Positions 12,123 to 20,587 of a stretch of 64,000 nt of DNA are shown piece after piece. Position 1 is the stretch's first letter; each line of letters opens with the position of its first letter. The notes beneath the pieces were generated by a model, which worked only from the letters and a program-made list of their open reading frames with translations, ran no database searches and had not been told where the DNA came from. Source of the stretch: Gordonia jinhuaensis (lineage in GTDB: Bacteria; Actinomycetota; Actinomycetes; Mycobacteriales; Mycobacteriaceae); contig NZ_BMGC01000005.1 of NCBI RefSeq assembly GCF_014639795.1, positions 124,001 to 188,000 on the forward strand. The letters are read 5' to 3'. A program made the translations under genes and the position numbers.

Positions 12123-13066
12123 CGGGTCTCCTTCGTGTCGACGTGGGTGTGCGGCGCGGGCTGTGCGCCAGTGGTCGGTGTGCCGGCAGATCTTCGGGTC
12201 GGCGGCGTGCCGGTGCTCGATCGTGCGGTGGTCGCGGTGTCGGGTGGTTGCTCGCCCGCTACTGCGGCCTCGCCGGAGCTGTGTCCGCGGTGGGCCGTGA
12301 CCAGCGGCACGTGGGTGGTGCAGGCACAGTCCCCGTTGGCGATCGTGGCCAGACGCTGGACCGGAGTGCCCAGCAGTTCGGTGAAGACCACCGTCTCGGC
12401 CTCGCACAGCTCCGGGAACTCTCCGGCGACGTGTGCGACCGGGCAGTGGTGCGCGCAGATCTGCACCCCGGTCCCCACTCGGCGTGTGCTGGCCGAGAAT
12501 CCGGCGCCGGTCAGTGCGTCGGCGATCTGGTCGGCGGTCGCGGCGACCTCGTCGGCGTCGCCACAGCGTTCAACGGCATCGACCTGCGCGACAATTCCCT
12601 CGATGCGGTCGCGCGCGAAGTCGGTGATCGCCTGATCGCCGACCAGCACCCGCAGGCGCTGCATAACCGCACCGGCGAGATCGTCGTAGGCATGACGGAA
12701 CCGGCCTCGACCGGCCGCCGTGAGTTGATAGCGCTTGGCCGGGCGCCCGCGCGTGCGAGGTGCATAGCGTGACGACGTCGCCGAGGCGCTCACCTCACCG
12801 GATGCCATCAGCGCATCGAGATGACGGCGTACGCCGGCGGCACTGATGCCCAGCTCCGAGCCGATCTCGCCGGCGGTGACCGGTCCGTGTTCGAGGAGCA
12901 TCGTGAGCACGGCGTCACGGGTCTGACCATCTGCCGACCGAACATAGCCCTCATGCGATGCGGTCACCGCAGGTGAGGGACCGGATTCTGGCCGCGGCGA
13001 GCCTGATGAGCCGACACCCGGGAACGAACTGTCCCGGGTGTCCACATCGGTTCGCGTAGTTTTCAC
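12119..13066 (-). CDS. sufR: SufR, Fe-S-sensing repressor of the suf operon
   Basis: The protein has about 315 residues. It has a disordered N-terminus, a winged-helix DNA-binding domain (about 50-115, with [13 protein letters not shown]-type recognition helix region [15 protein letters not shown]), and a C-terminal domain. That domain is rich in Cys (about 204, 208, 221, 247 and 249, including CAHHC and GDCAC) and can hold a [4Fe-4S] cluster. SufR proteins repress the suf genes when the cluster is intact. The tail after residue 255 (Ser/Ala/Thr/Pro-rich, about 60 residues) is longer than the domain needs. The start at GTG 13066 gives the conserved VKTTRT beginning. There is no ribosome site, and a TACGAC box with an ACACT-N5-TGTGA operator lies immediately upstream, so the mRNA is probably near-leaderless and autoregulated. 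Confidence 0.92.
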   Translation of the reverse strand: MKTTRTDVDTRDSSFPGVGSSGSPRPESGPSPAVTASHEGYVRSADGQTRDAVLTMLLEHGPVTAGEIGSELGISAAGVRRHLDALMASGEVSASATSSRYAPRTRGRPAKRYQLTAAGRGRFRHAYDDLAGAVMQRLRVLVGDQAITDFARDRIEGIVAQVDAVERCGDADEVAATADQIADALTGAGFSASTRRVGTGVQICAHHCPVAHVAGEFPELCEAETVVFTELLGTPVQRLATIANGDCACTTHVPLVTAHRGHSSGEAAVAGEQPPDTATTARSSTGTPPTRRSAGTPTTGAQPAPHTHVDTKETR

Positions 13067-13077
13067 AACACAAGTGT
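13063..13077 (-). promoter_or_regulatory. Candidate SufR operator, ACACT-N5-TGTGA
   Basis: On the minus strand the sequence reads ACACT-TGTGT-TGTGA. It matches the ACACT-N5-TGTGA palindrome that I recall being described for mycobacterial SufR. It sits directly downstream of a TACGAC -10 candidate (13078-13083) and overlaps the proposed GTG start of sufR. Binding there would therefore block initiation of the whole suf operon. The match is seen directly; the binding is inferred. Confidence 0.6.
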
Positions 13078-13227
13078 GTCGTAATTCGAACCGCATTTCC
13101 AGCAAGGGTGCCCTACCTCTCGCCCTACCCCGCGCCCCAGCCCTCTCAGCAGCCCGCTCCGGGGCGGCGAACCAATCGCACCGGCTCGCCGACGCCGCTG
13201 CCGATTCGTTTCGCGGCGGCACTCCTC

Positions 13228-13233
13228 TAGAGT
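13228..13233 (+). promoter_or_regulatory. -10 box (TAGAGT) of the mptB-like gene
   Basis: TAGAGT ends 8 nt before the GTG at 13242 and no Shine-Dalgarno is present, which supports a leaderless mRNA. The box lies in the divergent interval between sufR and this gene. Confidence 0.45.
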
Positions 13234-13241
13234 CGGCGTCT

Positions 13242-15230
13242 GTGTCGGACGGATCAACGCTGAGGCGACCGGCGCGTTCCGACGCTCCCGGGCCGGCCGA
13301 CGTCGACGCGTCGGACGCTCGGTCGCATGCGCTGGATCCCGACGGGGTTGACCAAGCGGCTGATCACGGGGCCGAGGGACGCCGGGGTGCGGCCGATCCC
13401 GCCCCGGACACCACTCCGGGAACCTCTCCCGCCGACACGACCACGACCGCGCCCAGCAGACCGGTCACCGCGCTGCGCCGAGCGGGGCGCTACCTCGGTC
13501 TGCTCTCCGACGACCAGACGAGCGACCGGCCCGGTGACTACGGCACCGCTGTCGCGCGGCTGCACAGCTCCGACGGCGAGTCCGGACCGCTCACCCGCGC
13601 CGAGAACCACCGGCTGCATCGCATCCGGCTGTTCGGCTGTGTGGGGTCGATCTTCATCCTCGTCGGGTCGCTGGGAACCGGGGCGCTGCCGGTGCTGCAG
13701 AATCCGATCGCCGGTGTCCGGGTGCTTTCGCTGCCTGCGCGCATGTGGACCACCGCGCTGACCATCTCGATCGCGGGCAGCATCATCCTGGTCATCGCCT
13801 GGATCATGATCGGGCGCTACGCGGTGGGACGCTACGGCGCCGACGTGATCGGCCGTCGCGGGCCGAGGCGCCGGATGAGCCGTCGCCAGGCAGACCGCAC
13901 CCTCGTGCTGTGGATAGCGCCGATCGTGCTGGCACCACCGCTGCTGAGCAAGGACGTCTACTCCTACCTCGCGCAATCGGCGATCGCCTACCGCGGCCTG
14001 GACCCCTACACCGTCACCCCGATCCGGGGGCTCGGCGTCGACCACGTGTTCACCCGCTCGGTGCCGACGCTGTGGCGAGACACCCCCTCGCCCTACGGGC
14101 CGCTGTTCCTGTGGATCGGCAAGGGGATCACCGCCATCACCGGCGAGAACATGACCGCCGCGATCTTCCTGCACCGCTGTGTGGCGTTGGTCGGAGTGGC
14201 ACTGATCGTGTGGGCGCTCCCGCGACTGGCCGCCCGGTGCGGAGTGTCCGACGTCGCGGCGCTCTGGCTGGGGGCGATGAACCCGCTGCTGATCCTGCAT
14301 CTGGTGGGCGGCATCCACAACGAGGCGCTGATGATCGGGCTGATGCTCGCCGGCCTCGAGCTGTGCTTCCGGGCCATCTACGGATCCGACAGGTTACGGC
14401 GTGCCGGCAGCCTCGCACCCACCAGGGCCGGTTGGATCCTCCTGGCCGGCGCCGCGATCATCTCGGCCTCCGCGATGGTGAAGATCGCCTCCCTTCTCGC
14501 ACTGGGGTTCGTGGGCGTGGCCCTGGCGATGCGCTGGGGTGCGACGCTGCCGGCGCTGCGCAACGCCCCGCTGCGGCAGTGGTGGCACCGCTCGCGGCGC
14601 ACGGTCGCCGCACTCGCCGGCGCCGCGGGACTGCTCCTGTCGGTGTTCGTGGTGATGCTGGTGTTCTTCTCCGCCGCCTCCGGGCTGGGCTTCGGCTGGG
14701 TGCACACCCTGAGCACCGGATCGGTGGTCCGCTCCTGGATGTCGATGCCGACGCTGCTCGCGGTGACCAGCGGGCGCATCGGGATCCTGATGGGGCTCGG
14801 CGACCAGTCGCAGGCCATGCTCGACGTAGCCCGACCCGTCGGGCAGGTGATCGCGGCGTTGTTCATCGTGCGCTGGCTGCTGGCGGTGCTGGCCGGACGT
14901 ATCCACCCGCTGGGCGGTCTGGGACTGGCGATGGCCACCTTCGTGCTGTTCTTCCCGTTCGTGCAGCCCTGGTATCTGCTGTGGGCGATCATCCCGCTGG
15001 CCGCCTGGGCGACCGGTCGCTGGTTCCGCCTCGGCGCGATGTGGGTGTCGGCGATCATCGCGGTGGTGGTCTTCCCCACCGGTGCGGGGACCCGACCGTT
15101 CCAGCTCGCCGAGGCACTGGTCGCCTCGGTGATCACCGTGGCGATCCTGATGGCACTGTTCTTCGAGGAACACCCCTCCCGTCTCCTCCGGCGTCGGCGC
15201 GCGCAGCGGTCCGAGCAGGGTGTGCGGTGA
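13242..15230 (+). CDS. mptB: Polyprenol-phosphomannose-dependent alpha-(1->6)-mannosyltransferase, MptB-like (GT-C)
   Basis: This is an integral membrane protein of about 662 residues. It has a cytosolic Pro/Asp/Ala-rich N-terminus (about 1-125) followed by a dozen or so hydrophobic segments. The GT-C family motif region RGLDPYTVTP and the SPYGPLFLWIGKG segment after the first extracytoplasmic loop match MptB/Rv1459c-type proteins. Those enzymes add alpha-1,6-mannose from decaprenyl-phosphomannose to the lipomannan core. Position supports the assignment: in M. tuberculosis the same gene lies next to sufR and is followed by the same ABC pair. The frame is open upstream to 13038, across the sufR promoter. 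GTG 13242 is chosen because of the -10 box and similarity of length. Confidence 0.85.
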   Translation: MSDGSTLRRPARSDAPGPADVDASDARSHALDPDGVDQAADHGAEGRRGAADPAPDTTPGTSPADTTTTAPSRPVTALRRAGRYLGLLSDDQTSDRPGDYGTAVARLHSSDGESGPLTRAENHRLHRIRLFGCVGSIFILVGSLGTGALPVLQNPIAGVRVLSLPARMWTTALTISIAGSIILVIAWIMIGRYAVGRYGADVIGRRGPRRRMSRRQADRTLVLWIAPIVLAPPLLSKDVYSYLAQSAIAYRGLDPYTVTPIRGLGVDHVFTRSVPTLWRDTPSPYGPLFLWIGKGITAITGENMTAAIFLHRCVALVGVALIVWALPRLAARCGVSDVAALWLGAMNPLLILHLVGGIHNEALMIGLMLAGLELCFRAIYGSDRLRRAGSLAPTRAGWILLAGAAIISASAMVKIASLLALGFVGVALAMRWGATLPALRNAPLRQWWHRSRRTVAALAGAAGLLLSVFVVMLVFFSAASGLGFGWVHTLSTGSVVRSWMSMPTLLAVTSGRIGILMGLGDQSQAMLDVARPVGQVIAALFIVRWLLAVLAGRIHPLGGLGLAMATFVLFFPFVQPWYLLWAIIPLAAWATGRWFRLGAMWVSAIIAVVVFPTGAGTRPFQLAEALVASVITVAILMALFFEEHPSRLLRRRRAQRSEQGVR

Positions 15231-15386
15231 CGATCACTCACCGGCGATGTCTTATCGTCACCGGTGACCGGATTCGGTGTGCGGCGCCGGCACACATATC
15301 CTGGTCGGGACAGAGTACGAGCAGGACGGGGTGGCGCGAATTCATGGCAGCGAGCTCATCGCAACGGTGCGCAGCCGGGTGATGTC

Positions 15387-16364
15387 GTGACGACCCGGTC
15401 GACCTCCTCGCGGGCGTCCGCCGGAACCGCCGGCGGCGCGGATTCCTCGACGGCGCTGCGTGTACGCGACCTGGTGAAGTCCTTCGACGGCACCGTCGCG
15501 GTGGGCGGACTCGACCTCGATCTCGACCGAGGCGAGGTCCTGGCGCTGTTGGGCCCCAACGGCGCAGGCAAGACGACAACGGTCGAGATCTGTGAGGGCT
15601 TCACCGAACCCGACAGCGGAACCGTCGAGGTCCTTGGCCTGAACCCCACCACCGACAACGATGCCCTGCGCGCACGGATCGGCGTCATGCTCCAGGGCGG
15701 CGGCGCCTACCCGGGTGCTCGCGCAGGCGAGATGCTGCGGCTGTGCGCCGCCTACTCGGCCGACCCCATCGATCCGCGCTGGTTGATGGACAACCTCGGC
15801 CTCACCGATGTCGAGCGTGTCCCCTACCGGCGTCTGTCGGGTGGGCAGCAGCAGCGTCTGTCGCTCGCGTGCGCACTGGTCGGGCGGCCGGAGATGGTGT
15901 TCCTCGACGAACCCACCGCGGGGATGGATGCGCATGCGCGGATCATGGTGTGGGAGTTGATCGATCGGCTCCGCGGCGACGGTGTGGCGATCCTGTTGAC
16001 CACCCATCTCATGGACGAGGCCGAAGAACTGGCCGACAATCTGGTGATCATCGACCACGGTGTCTGCGTGGCCCGGGGCACACCGGCCGAACTCACCCAT
16101 CGCGGCGCCGAGAACGAACTGCGCTTCCGCGCCCCCCGCCACCTCGACCTCACACTGCTCACCGCGGTGCTGCCCGAAGACTACGTCTGCGCCGAGACCG
16201 CTCCCGGTTCGTATGTGGTGCGCGGCGACGTGACCCCGCAGGTGCTCGCGACGGTGACGGCGTGGTGCGCCAAAATCAATGTGCTCGCCACCGATCTGCG
16301 CGTGGAGACGCGCAGCCTCGAGGACGTGTTCCTCGACCTGACCGGACGGGAGTTGCGTCCGTGA
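15387..16364 (+). CDS. ABC transporter ATP-binding protein (Rv1458c-like)
   Basis: The ATPase has about 325 residues: Walker A GPNGAGKTTT, signature LSGGQQQRLSLA, Walker B MVFLDEPTAGMD and the H-loop TTHLMDEAEEL. It also has a C-terminal DrrA-type extension of about 100 residues. It pairs with the ABC-2 permease that follows: the permease GTG overlaps this stop codon. The pair probably exports a drug-like or envelope-precursor substrate, and its conserved place beside the mannosyltransferase suggests a cell-envelope role. GTG 15387 is preferred over an upstream open extension to 15264 because the domain starts soon after it. Confidence 0.9.
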   Translation: MTTRSTSSRASAGTAGGADSSTALRVRDLVKSFDGTVAVGGLDLDLDRGEVLALLGPNGAGKTTTVEICEGFTEPDSGTVEVLGLNPTTDNDALRARIGVMLQGGGAYPGARAGEMLRLCAAYSADPIDPRWLMDNLGLTDVERVPYRRLSGGQQQRLSLACALVGRPEMVFLDEPTAGMDAHARIMVWELIDRLRGDGVAILLTTHLMDEAEELADNLVIIDHGVCVARGTPAELTHRGAENELRFRAPRHLDLTLLTAVLPEDYVCAETAPGSYVVRGDVTPQVLATVTAWCAKINVLATDLRVETRSLEDVFLDLTGRELRP

Positions 16365-17263
16365 CCTCACCCCGACAATCCCCTCGCACCCCTGGAGCCC
16401 CTCGCACCACCCGGGCCTCTCGCGCCGCCCAGGACACCGACGGTGTCGGGACCGCCGGTGCCACCGGCGTCGCTGGCACCTCGATCCCGGGGCCGAACCG
16501 CTTCGAACCGGGGACGTTCACCCCGCATCCGGCACCGGCACCGGTGTCGCGGATGCTCGCCGCGCAGACCCGGATGGAGCTGACGCTGCTGCTGCGCAAC
16601 GGCGAACAGATCCTGCTGACCATGCTCATCCCCATCACCTTGTTGGTGGTGTTGTGTCTGATGCCCATCGGTCACTTCGACGAACCGCGGGCCAACGTCT
16701 TCGTGCCGGCGATCATGACGGTGGCGGTGATGTCCACCGCGTTCACCGGTCAGGCGATCGCGGTGGGGTTCGATCGCCGCTACGGCGCGTTGAAACGGCT
16801 TGGCGCAACCCCTCTGCCGCGCTGGGGTGTGATCGCGGGCAAATCGGCCGCGGTGACGATCGTGGTGATCCTGCAGGCCATCATCATCGGCCTGATCGGC
16901 CTGGCGTTCGGATGGCACTGGACCTGGACGGGATTGGTCCTCGGCGCGGTGATCATCGCCTTGGGAACGGTCACCTTCTCGGCATTGGGACTGCTGCTCG
17001 GCGGCACCCTCAAGGCCGAGATCGTGCTGGCGCTGGCCAACATCCTGTGGTTCCTGTTCATCGCGATCGGCAGCCTGGTGATCGTGCGCGATAACGTGCC
17101 GACCGCAGTGCACTGGATCGCGAGAATCACCCCGTCAGGCGCTCTGAGCGAGGCCTTGCACCAGGCTGCGGACGGATCGTTCGATGTATTCGGCGTCGTC
17201 ATCCTCGTGGTGTGGGCGGTGGTGGCGGGCACGCTGGCCGTCCGGTGGTTCCGGTTCACATGA
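16361..17263 (+). CDS. ABC-2 type transporter permease (Rv1457c-like)
   Basis: The permease has about 300 residues. The first 65 are Pro/Thr/Ala/Gly-rich and polar. Six hydrophobic segments then follow, with the ABC-2 segment FDRRYGALKRLGATPLPRWG in the second cytoplasmic region. The GTG at 16361 overlaps the ATPase stop codon, so the two are translated as a coupled pair. The frame remains open far upstream within the ATPase gene, but that translation is a frame-shadow. Confidence 0.9.
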   Translation: MTSPRQSPRTPGAPRTTRASRAAQDTDGVGTAGATGVAGTSIPGPNRFEPGTFTPHPAPAPVSRMLAAQTRMELTLLLRNGEQILLTMLIPITLLVVLCLMPIGHFDEPRANVFVPAIMTVAVMSTAFTGQAIAVGFDRRYGALKRLGATPLPRWGVIAGKSAAVTIVVILQAIIIGLIGLAFGWHWTWTGLVLGAVIIALGTVTFSALGLLLGGTLKAEIVLALANILWFLFIAIGSLVIVRDNVPTAVHWIARITPSGALSEALHQAADGSFDVFGVVILVVWAVVAGTLAVRWFRFT

Positions 17264-17307
17264 CACGAACAGGGACGACGCGAACAGGGATGGCGCGAAC
17301 AGGGACT
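17263..17307. repeat. 15-bp tandem repeat, 3 copies
   Basis: Units start at 17263, 17278 and 17293, each with the core CGAACAGGGA. The first unit begins at the last base of the permease stop codon and the array runs into the permease-ctaA interval. It encodes pentapeptide repeats in two frames but belongs to neither accepted gene. Confidence 0.8.
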
Positions 17308-17393
17308 CTGCGGACGCGAACCGCCGACACCACCCGGCTCCGCGCGGCCCGGTGCCGCGGTCACAGACGAAAGTTTCGAGTGAGGACAAGCAA

Positions 17394-18395
17394 GTGCACG
17401 TGATCTCCCGCGGCTTCAACCGACTCGTCGGTGTGCTCCCCCTGCCGTCACTGCGGGTCCAGGTGATCATCGCCTGGCTGGTGCTCATCAGCCAGGCCGG
17501 GATCTGCGTCACCGGTTCGATCGTGCGCGTGACGTCTTCGGGTCTGGGATGCCCCACCTGGCCGCAGTGTTTTCCGGGCAGCTTCACCCCCACCCCCCAC
17601 GAGGCGGTGCCGGGAATCCATCAGGCGGTGGAGTTCGGCAACCGCATGCTGTCGCTGCTCGTGGTCGTCACCGCGATCCTGATCGTCCTGGCGGTGACCA
17701 GGGCCGGTCGGCGCACCGAGGTGAAGGTCTATGCGTGGCTGATGCCCGCCTCGACTGTGGTGCAGGCCGTGGTCGGCGGGATCACCGTCAAGACCGGGCT
17801 GGTGTGGTGGACGGTGTCGATCCACATGCTGTTGTCGCTGGCCATGGTGTGGCTGTCGGTGATGCTCCTGGAGAAAGTCCGTGAACCCGACGACGGCACA
17901 TATGTCGCGCTGGTCCCCGCCCCACTGCGGTGGCTGACCGCTCTGTCGGCGCTGGCGATGGCGGGGACCGCGATCGCCGGGACCATGGTGACCGGCGCCG
18001 GACCCCACGCCGGTGACCAGAACGTCGACAAGCCGGTGCCACGGCTGCGGGTGGAGATCGTCACGCTCGTACACCTGCACGCCGACCTGCTCATCGCCTA
18101 CCTCAGTCTGCTGGTGGCCCTCGGTTTCGCACTGTGGGCTGTGCACGCCTCCGCACGTATCCGCACTCGACTCTATGTCGTGATCGTGATCGTGATCGCC
18201 CAGGCGGCGGTGGGGATTGCGCAATACGCACTGCACGTCCCCTCGCAGCTGGTCGTGCTGCATGTGCTCGGCGCCACCGCATGTGTGGCTGCGACCGCAG
18301 CGCTGTGGGTGTCGCTGCGTCCGCGACTGGAGTCGCCGCATGTGCAGGGCACCCCCTCAGCCGAGCAGACGCTGCGCGAACAGACCCTCGCCTGA
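17394..18395 (+). CDS. ctaA: Heme A synthase, CtaA/COX15
   Basis: This 333-residue membrane enzyme oxidises the C8 methyl of heme O to a formyl group, giving heme A for cytochrome c oxidase. About eight hydrophobic helices are visible. Conserved features are the first-helix segment VTGSIVRVTSSGLGCPTWP, with the paired Cys of the loop (GCPTWPQCFPG), and the heme-ligand histidines in GIHQAVEFGNR, VSIHMLLSL, VHLHADLL and VVLHVLGA. The GTG at 17394 follows GAGGACAAG. The frame is open upstream through the 15-bp repeat, which I exclude. Its partner ctaB lies about 3 kb away in the opposite orientation. Confidence 0.94.
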   Translation: MHVISRGFNRLVGVLPLPSLRVQVIIAWLVLISQAGICVTGSIVRVTSSGLGCPTWPQCFPGSFTPTPHEAVPGIHQAVEFGNRMLSLLVVVTAILIVLAVTRAGRRTEVKVYAWLMPASTVVQAVVGGITVKTGLVWWTVSIHMLLSLAMVWLSVMLLEKVREPDDGTYVALVPAPLRWLTALSALAMAGTAIAGTMVTGAGPHAGDQNVDKPVPRLRVEIVTLVHLHADLLIAYLSLLVALGFALWAVHASARIRTRLYVVIVIVIAQAAVGIAQYALHVPSQLVVLHVLGATACVAATAALWVSLRPRLESPHVQGTPSAEQTLREQTLA

Positions 18396-18617
18396 GGAGT
18401 CCGCAGACCTCGACGTGCGGGCGCGTGCGGTGGCAGGGCGACGTCACATCACACGACGGCACGCCCATTCCGTCGGATCTGCGAAGTGAGAGCCTCGCGG
18501 TCTGGTAGTCAAGATGTCTGGGTTGGTCGCGTTGTCCGGACCGGCCGAGACGTCTGGGCGCGCACAGCCGACTCCGGCTGACGTCGCCGTCACGCCACGC
18601 CGCATGAGGGGGAATGC

Positions 18618-20006
18618 ATGTCGACTACAGAGGGCAACGTCGCCACCGAGGCGAAACCGGCCGAACTCGGAGCCAATCTGAAGCCGCGTCACATCACGAT
18701 GATCTCGATCGCCGGCGTCATCGGCGCAGGGTTGTTCGTCGGCTCGGCGAATGCGATCACCAAGGCCGGGCCTGCGGTCCTCATCCCCTACGCAATGGCC
18801 GGGGCGCTGGTGGTCCTCGTGATGCGGATGCTCGGCGAGATGGCCACCGCCAACCCCGACACCGGCTCGTTCTCCGTCTACGCCGATCGCGCACTGGGTC
18901 ACTGGGCCGGGTTCTCGGTCGGCTGGCTGTACTGGTGGTTCTGGGTGCTGGTGATACCGGTCGAAGCCACGGCCGCGGCGACCATCCTCACCGATCTGGT
19001 GGGTGGTGCGCAGTGGATCTGGGCGCTCGCGGTGACGCTGTTGCTGACGGTGACCAACCTCGCCAGCGTCGGCAACTACGGCGAGTTCGAGTTCTGGTTC
19101 GCACTGATCAAGGTGGTCGCGATCGTCGCATTCATCCTCGTGGGCGTCGCCGCGATGCTGGGATGGTTCCCCGACTCGCAGGTCAGCGGCATCAGTCATC
19201 TCTGGCAGCCGGATGGGTTCATGCCCAACGGATTCGGCGCCGTCATCGCGGGCATGCTGATCACGATGTTCTCGTTCATGGGTACCGAGATCGTCACGAT
19301 CGCCGCGGCCGAATCACCCGACCCGCAGCGCGGGATCACCCGTGCGGTCAACTCGGTGATCTGGCGGATCTCGCTGTTCTACATCGGATCCATCTTCGTG
19401 GTCGTGGCGCTGATGCCCTACAACAAGCTCGACAACGGGTCCTACCAGTCGGTGCTGGAGGCGATCGGGATCCCCGGCTCGAAGGTGATCATGGACATCG
19501 TCATCCTCACCGCTGTCGCGTCATGCCTGAACTCGGCGCTCTACACCGCCTCGCGGATGATGTTCTCGCTGGGAACGCGCGGCGACGCCCCGCAGGTGGT
19601 GCGACGGCTGTCGCCGAAGGGCGTGCCGTGGATCGCGGTGCTGATGTCGATGGTCATCGGCTTTCTCGCGGTGATCGGCAACTACGTGCTGCCCGACAAG
19701 ATCTTTGCGTGGCTGCTTGCGACGAGCGGTGCGATCGCGCTGTTCGTCTACCTGACCATCGCCGCCAGTCAGCTGGTCCTGGGCCGCACGCTGCGCCACG
19801 AGGGCCAACGGCCGCCGGTGCGGATGTGGTTGTTCCCCTACCTGACCGGAGCGGTGATGGCCTTCATCATCGCCGTGCTGCTCCTGATGGTCTTCGACCC
19901 CGACCAGCGCCAGGCGATCGTGTTCTCGGCGATCTCGGCTGTGATCATCGTCGCCGCGGGCATCGTGGTGCAGCGCCGACGACGTCAGGTGCCCGCCGCC
20001 GCATGA
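18618..20006 (+). CDS. APC-family amino acid permease (GabP/AnsP-type)
   Basis: This is a 462-residue transporter with twelve hydrophobic segments. The first helix has the APC consensus GVIGAGLFVGSANAI followed by AGPAVLIPY, and the helix 2-3 loop has RMLGEMATANPDTGSFS. The family imports amino acids or GABA with protons. Within it, this sequence resembles the GabP/AroP/AnsP branch, but the substrate cannot be named. The ATG at 18618 follows GAGGGGGA. It is preceded by 222 bp with no gene and stands alone on the plus strand, ending 21 bp from a converging small gene. Confidence 0.88.
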   Translation: MSTTEGNVATEAKPAELGANLKPRHITMISIAGVIGAGLFVGSANAITKAGPAVLIPYAMAGALVVLVMRMLGEMATANPDTGSFSVYADRALGHWAGFSVGWLYWWFWVLVIPVEATAAATILTDLVGGAQWIWALAVTLLLTVTNLASVGNYGEFEFWFALIKVVAIVAFILVGVAAMLGWFPDSQVSGISHLWQPDGFMPNGFGAVIAGMLITMFSFMGTEIVTIAAAESPDPQRGITRAVNSVIWRISLFYIGSIFVVVALMPYNKLDNGSYQSVLEAIGIPGSKVIMDIVILTAVASCLNSALYTASRMMFSLGTRGDAPQVVRRLSPKGVPWIAVLMSMVIGFLAVIGNYVLPDKIFAWLLATSGAIALFVYLTIAASQLVLGRTLRHEGQRPPVRMWLFPYLTGAVMAFIIAVLLLMVFDPDQRQAIVFSAISAVIIVAAGIVVQRRRRQVPAAA

Positions 20007-20027
20007 CCGCGGCGGGGCCTGCCGGGC

Positions 20028-20432
20028 TCAGGTGTTGGCGACCCAGCCGGCCATCTTGCGCCAGTGACCGGGCGCCGGAGTCGCCGTCGAGGTGAGGTCG
20101 CGGTCCCATTCGGCGACCTCCACTCCGTCGACCGCATCGACGACCGCCGTGGCGGTGTCGAGATCGTCGACGACCTCGTCGCCCAGGATGCCGCCCTCGG
20201 CGGCCACCAGGGTGATGCGCACGCCCGCACCGCCGATCGGCTGCAGCACGGCCTTCGCCGAACCGCCGTTGCGCCTGACGTAGCCCTCGATGGCCTTGAC
20301 CACGCCACGCGGTGCGGCGTGTGCTGCATGCTTGCCGCCGGAGGCGGTGTCCCCGGTGCCGGAGGCGGTGGTGTTCTCTGTGCCGGAGGCGGTGGTCTCC
20401 TCGGTGCCGACGGTGCTGGTGTCCTCGCTCAT
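20028..20432 (-). CDS. Conserved small protein of unknown function (Rv1455-like position)
   Basis: This 134-residue soluble protein has two parts. Residues 1-32 are an octapeptide-repeat Thr/Glu/Gly/Ser-rich leader. Residues 40-134 form a compact domain (VVKAIEGYVRRNGGSAKAVL, then VRITLVAAEGGILGDEVVDD). I do not recognise a catalytic motif. It sits divergently from quinone oxidoreductase, the place held by Rv1455 beside qor in M. tuberculosis. A TAGACT box 8 nt before the ATG suggests a leaderless or very short-leader mRNA. Confidence 0.75.
   Translation of the reverse strand: MSEDTSTVGTEETTASGTENTTASGTGDTASGGKHAAHAAPRGVVKAIEGYVRRNGGSAKAVLQPIGGAGVRITLVAAEGGILGDEVVDDLDTATAVVDAVDGVEVAEWDRDLTSTATPAPGHWRKMAGWVANT
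20356..20427 (-). repeat. 24-bp in-frame tandem repeat, 3 copies, coding
   Basis: Units begin at 20356, 20380 and 20404 and open with GTGCCGGAGGCGGTGGT or a close variant. Read on the minus strand they give octapeptides of the form E(D/E/N)T(S/T)(T/A)(V/S)GT near the N-terminus of the small protein. A partial fourth copy follows. Confidence 0.8.
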
Positions 20433-20440
20433 GGGTGTTG

Positions 20441-20446
20441 AGTCTA
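20441..20446 (-). promoter_or_regulatory. -10 box (TAGACT) of the Rv1455-like gene
   Basis: TAGACT ends 8 nt before the ATG at 20432, the same hexamer and spacing as at the ABC-F gene. Confidence 0.45.
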
Positions 20447-20574
20447 GCGTCGCCACGGCTGCGCCCCGTCCGGCAGTCGCACCCCGACCGATCGGCGCCG
20501 AACGCGATGCGGCGTGACGGGGCGCTCCCGATGCCGTACCCGCGATGTCGGGATCGATCGCCGCCCAGACAGGG

Positions 20575-20580
20575 TAGAAC
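20575..20580 (+). promoter_or_regulatory. -10 box (TAGAAC) of the quinone oxidoreductase gene
   Basis: TAGAAC ends 7 nt before the ATG at 20588 with no ribosome site between, consistent with a leaderless mRNA. The interval 20433-20587 is shared with the divergent Rv1455-like gene. Confidence 0.4.
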
Positions 20581-20587
20581 TGAACGC

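Noticed and set aside
12123-12407. SufB extended upstream by 95 codons
   Set aside because: The extra codons overlap sufR in another frame; the ATGA overlap and AAGGAG site fix the start at 12122.
13038-13241. N-terminal extension of the mannosyltransferase frame back to 13038
   Set aside because: It would be translated across the sufR promoter and operator; a -10 box lies at 13228, directly before GTG 13242.
17184-17393. N-terminal extension of ctaA through the 15-bp repeat
   Set aside because: It would overlap the permease and add 70 polar repetitive residues; GTG 17394 has a GAGGAC ribosome site and gives the family start.
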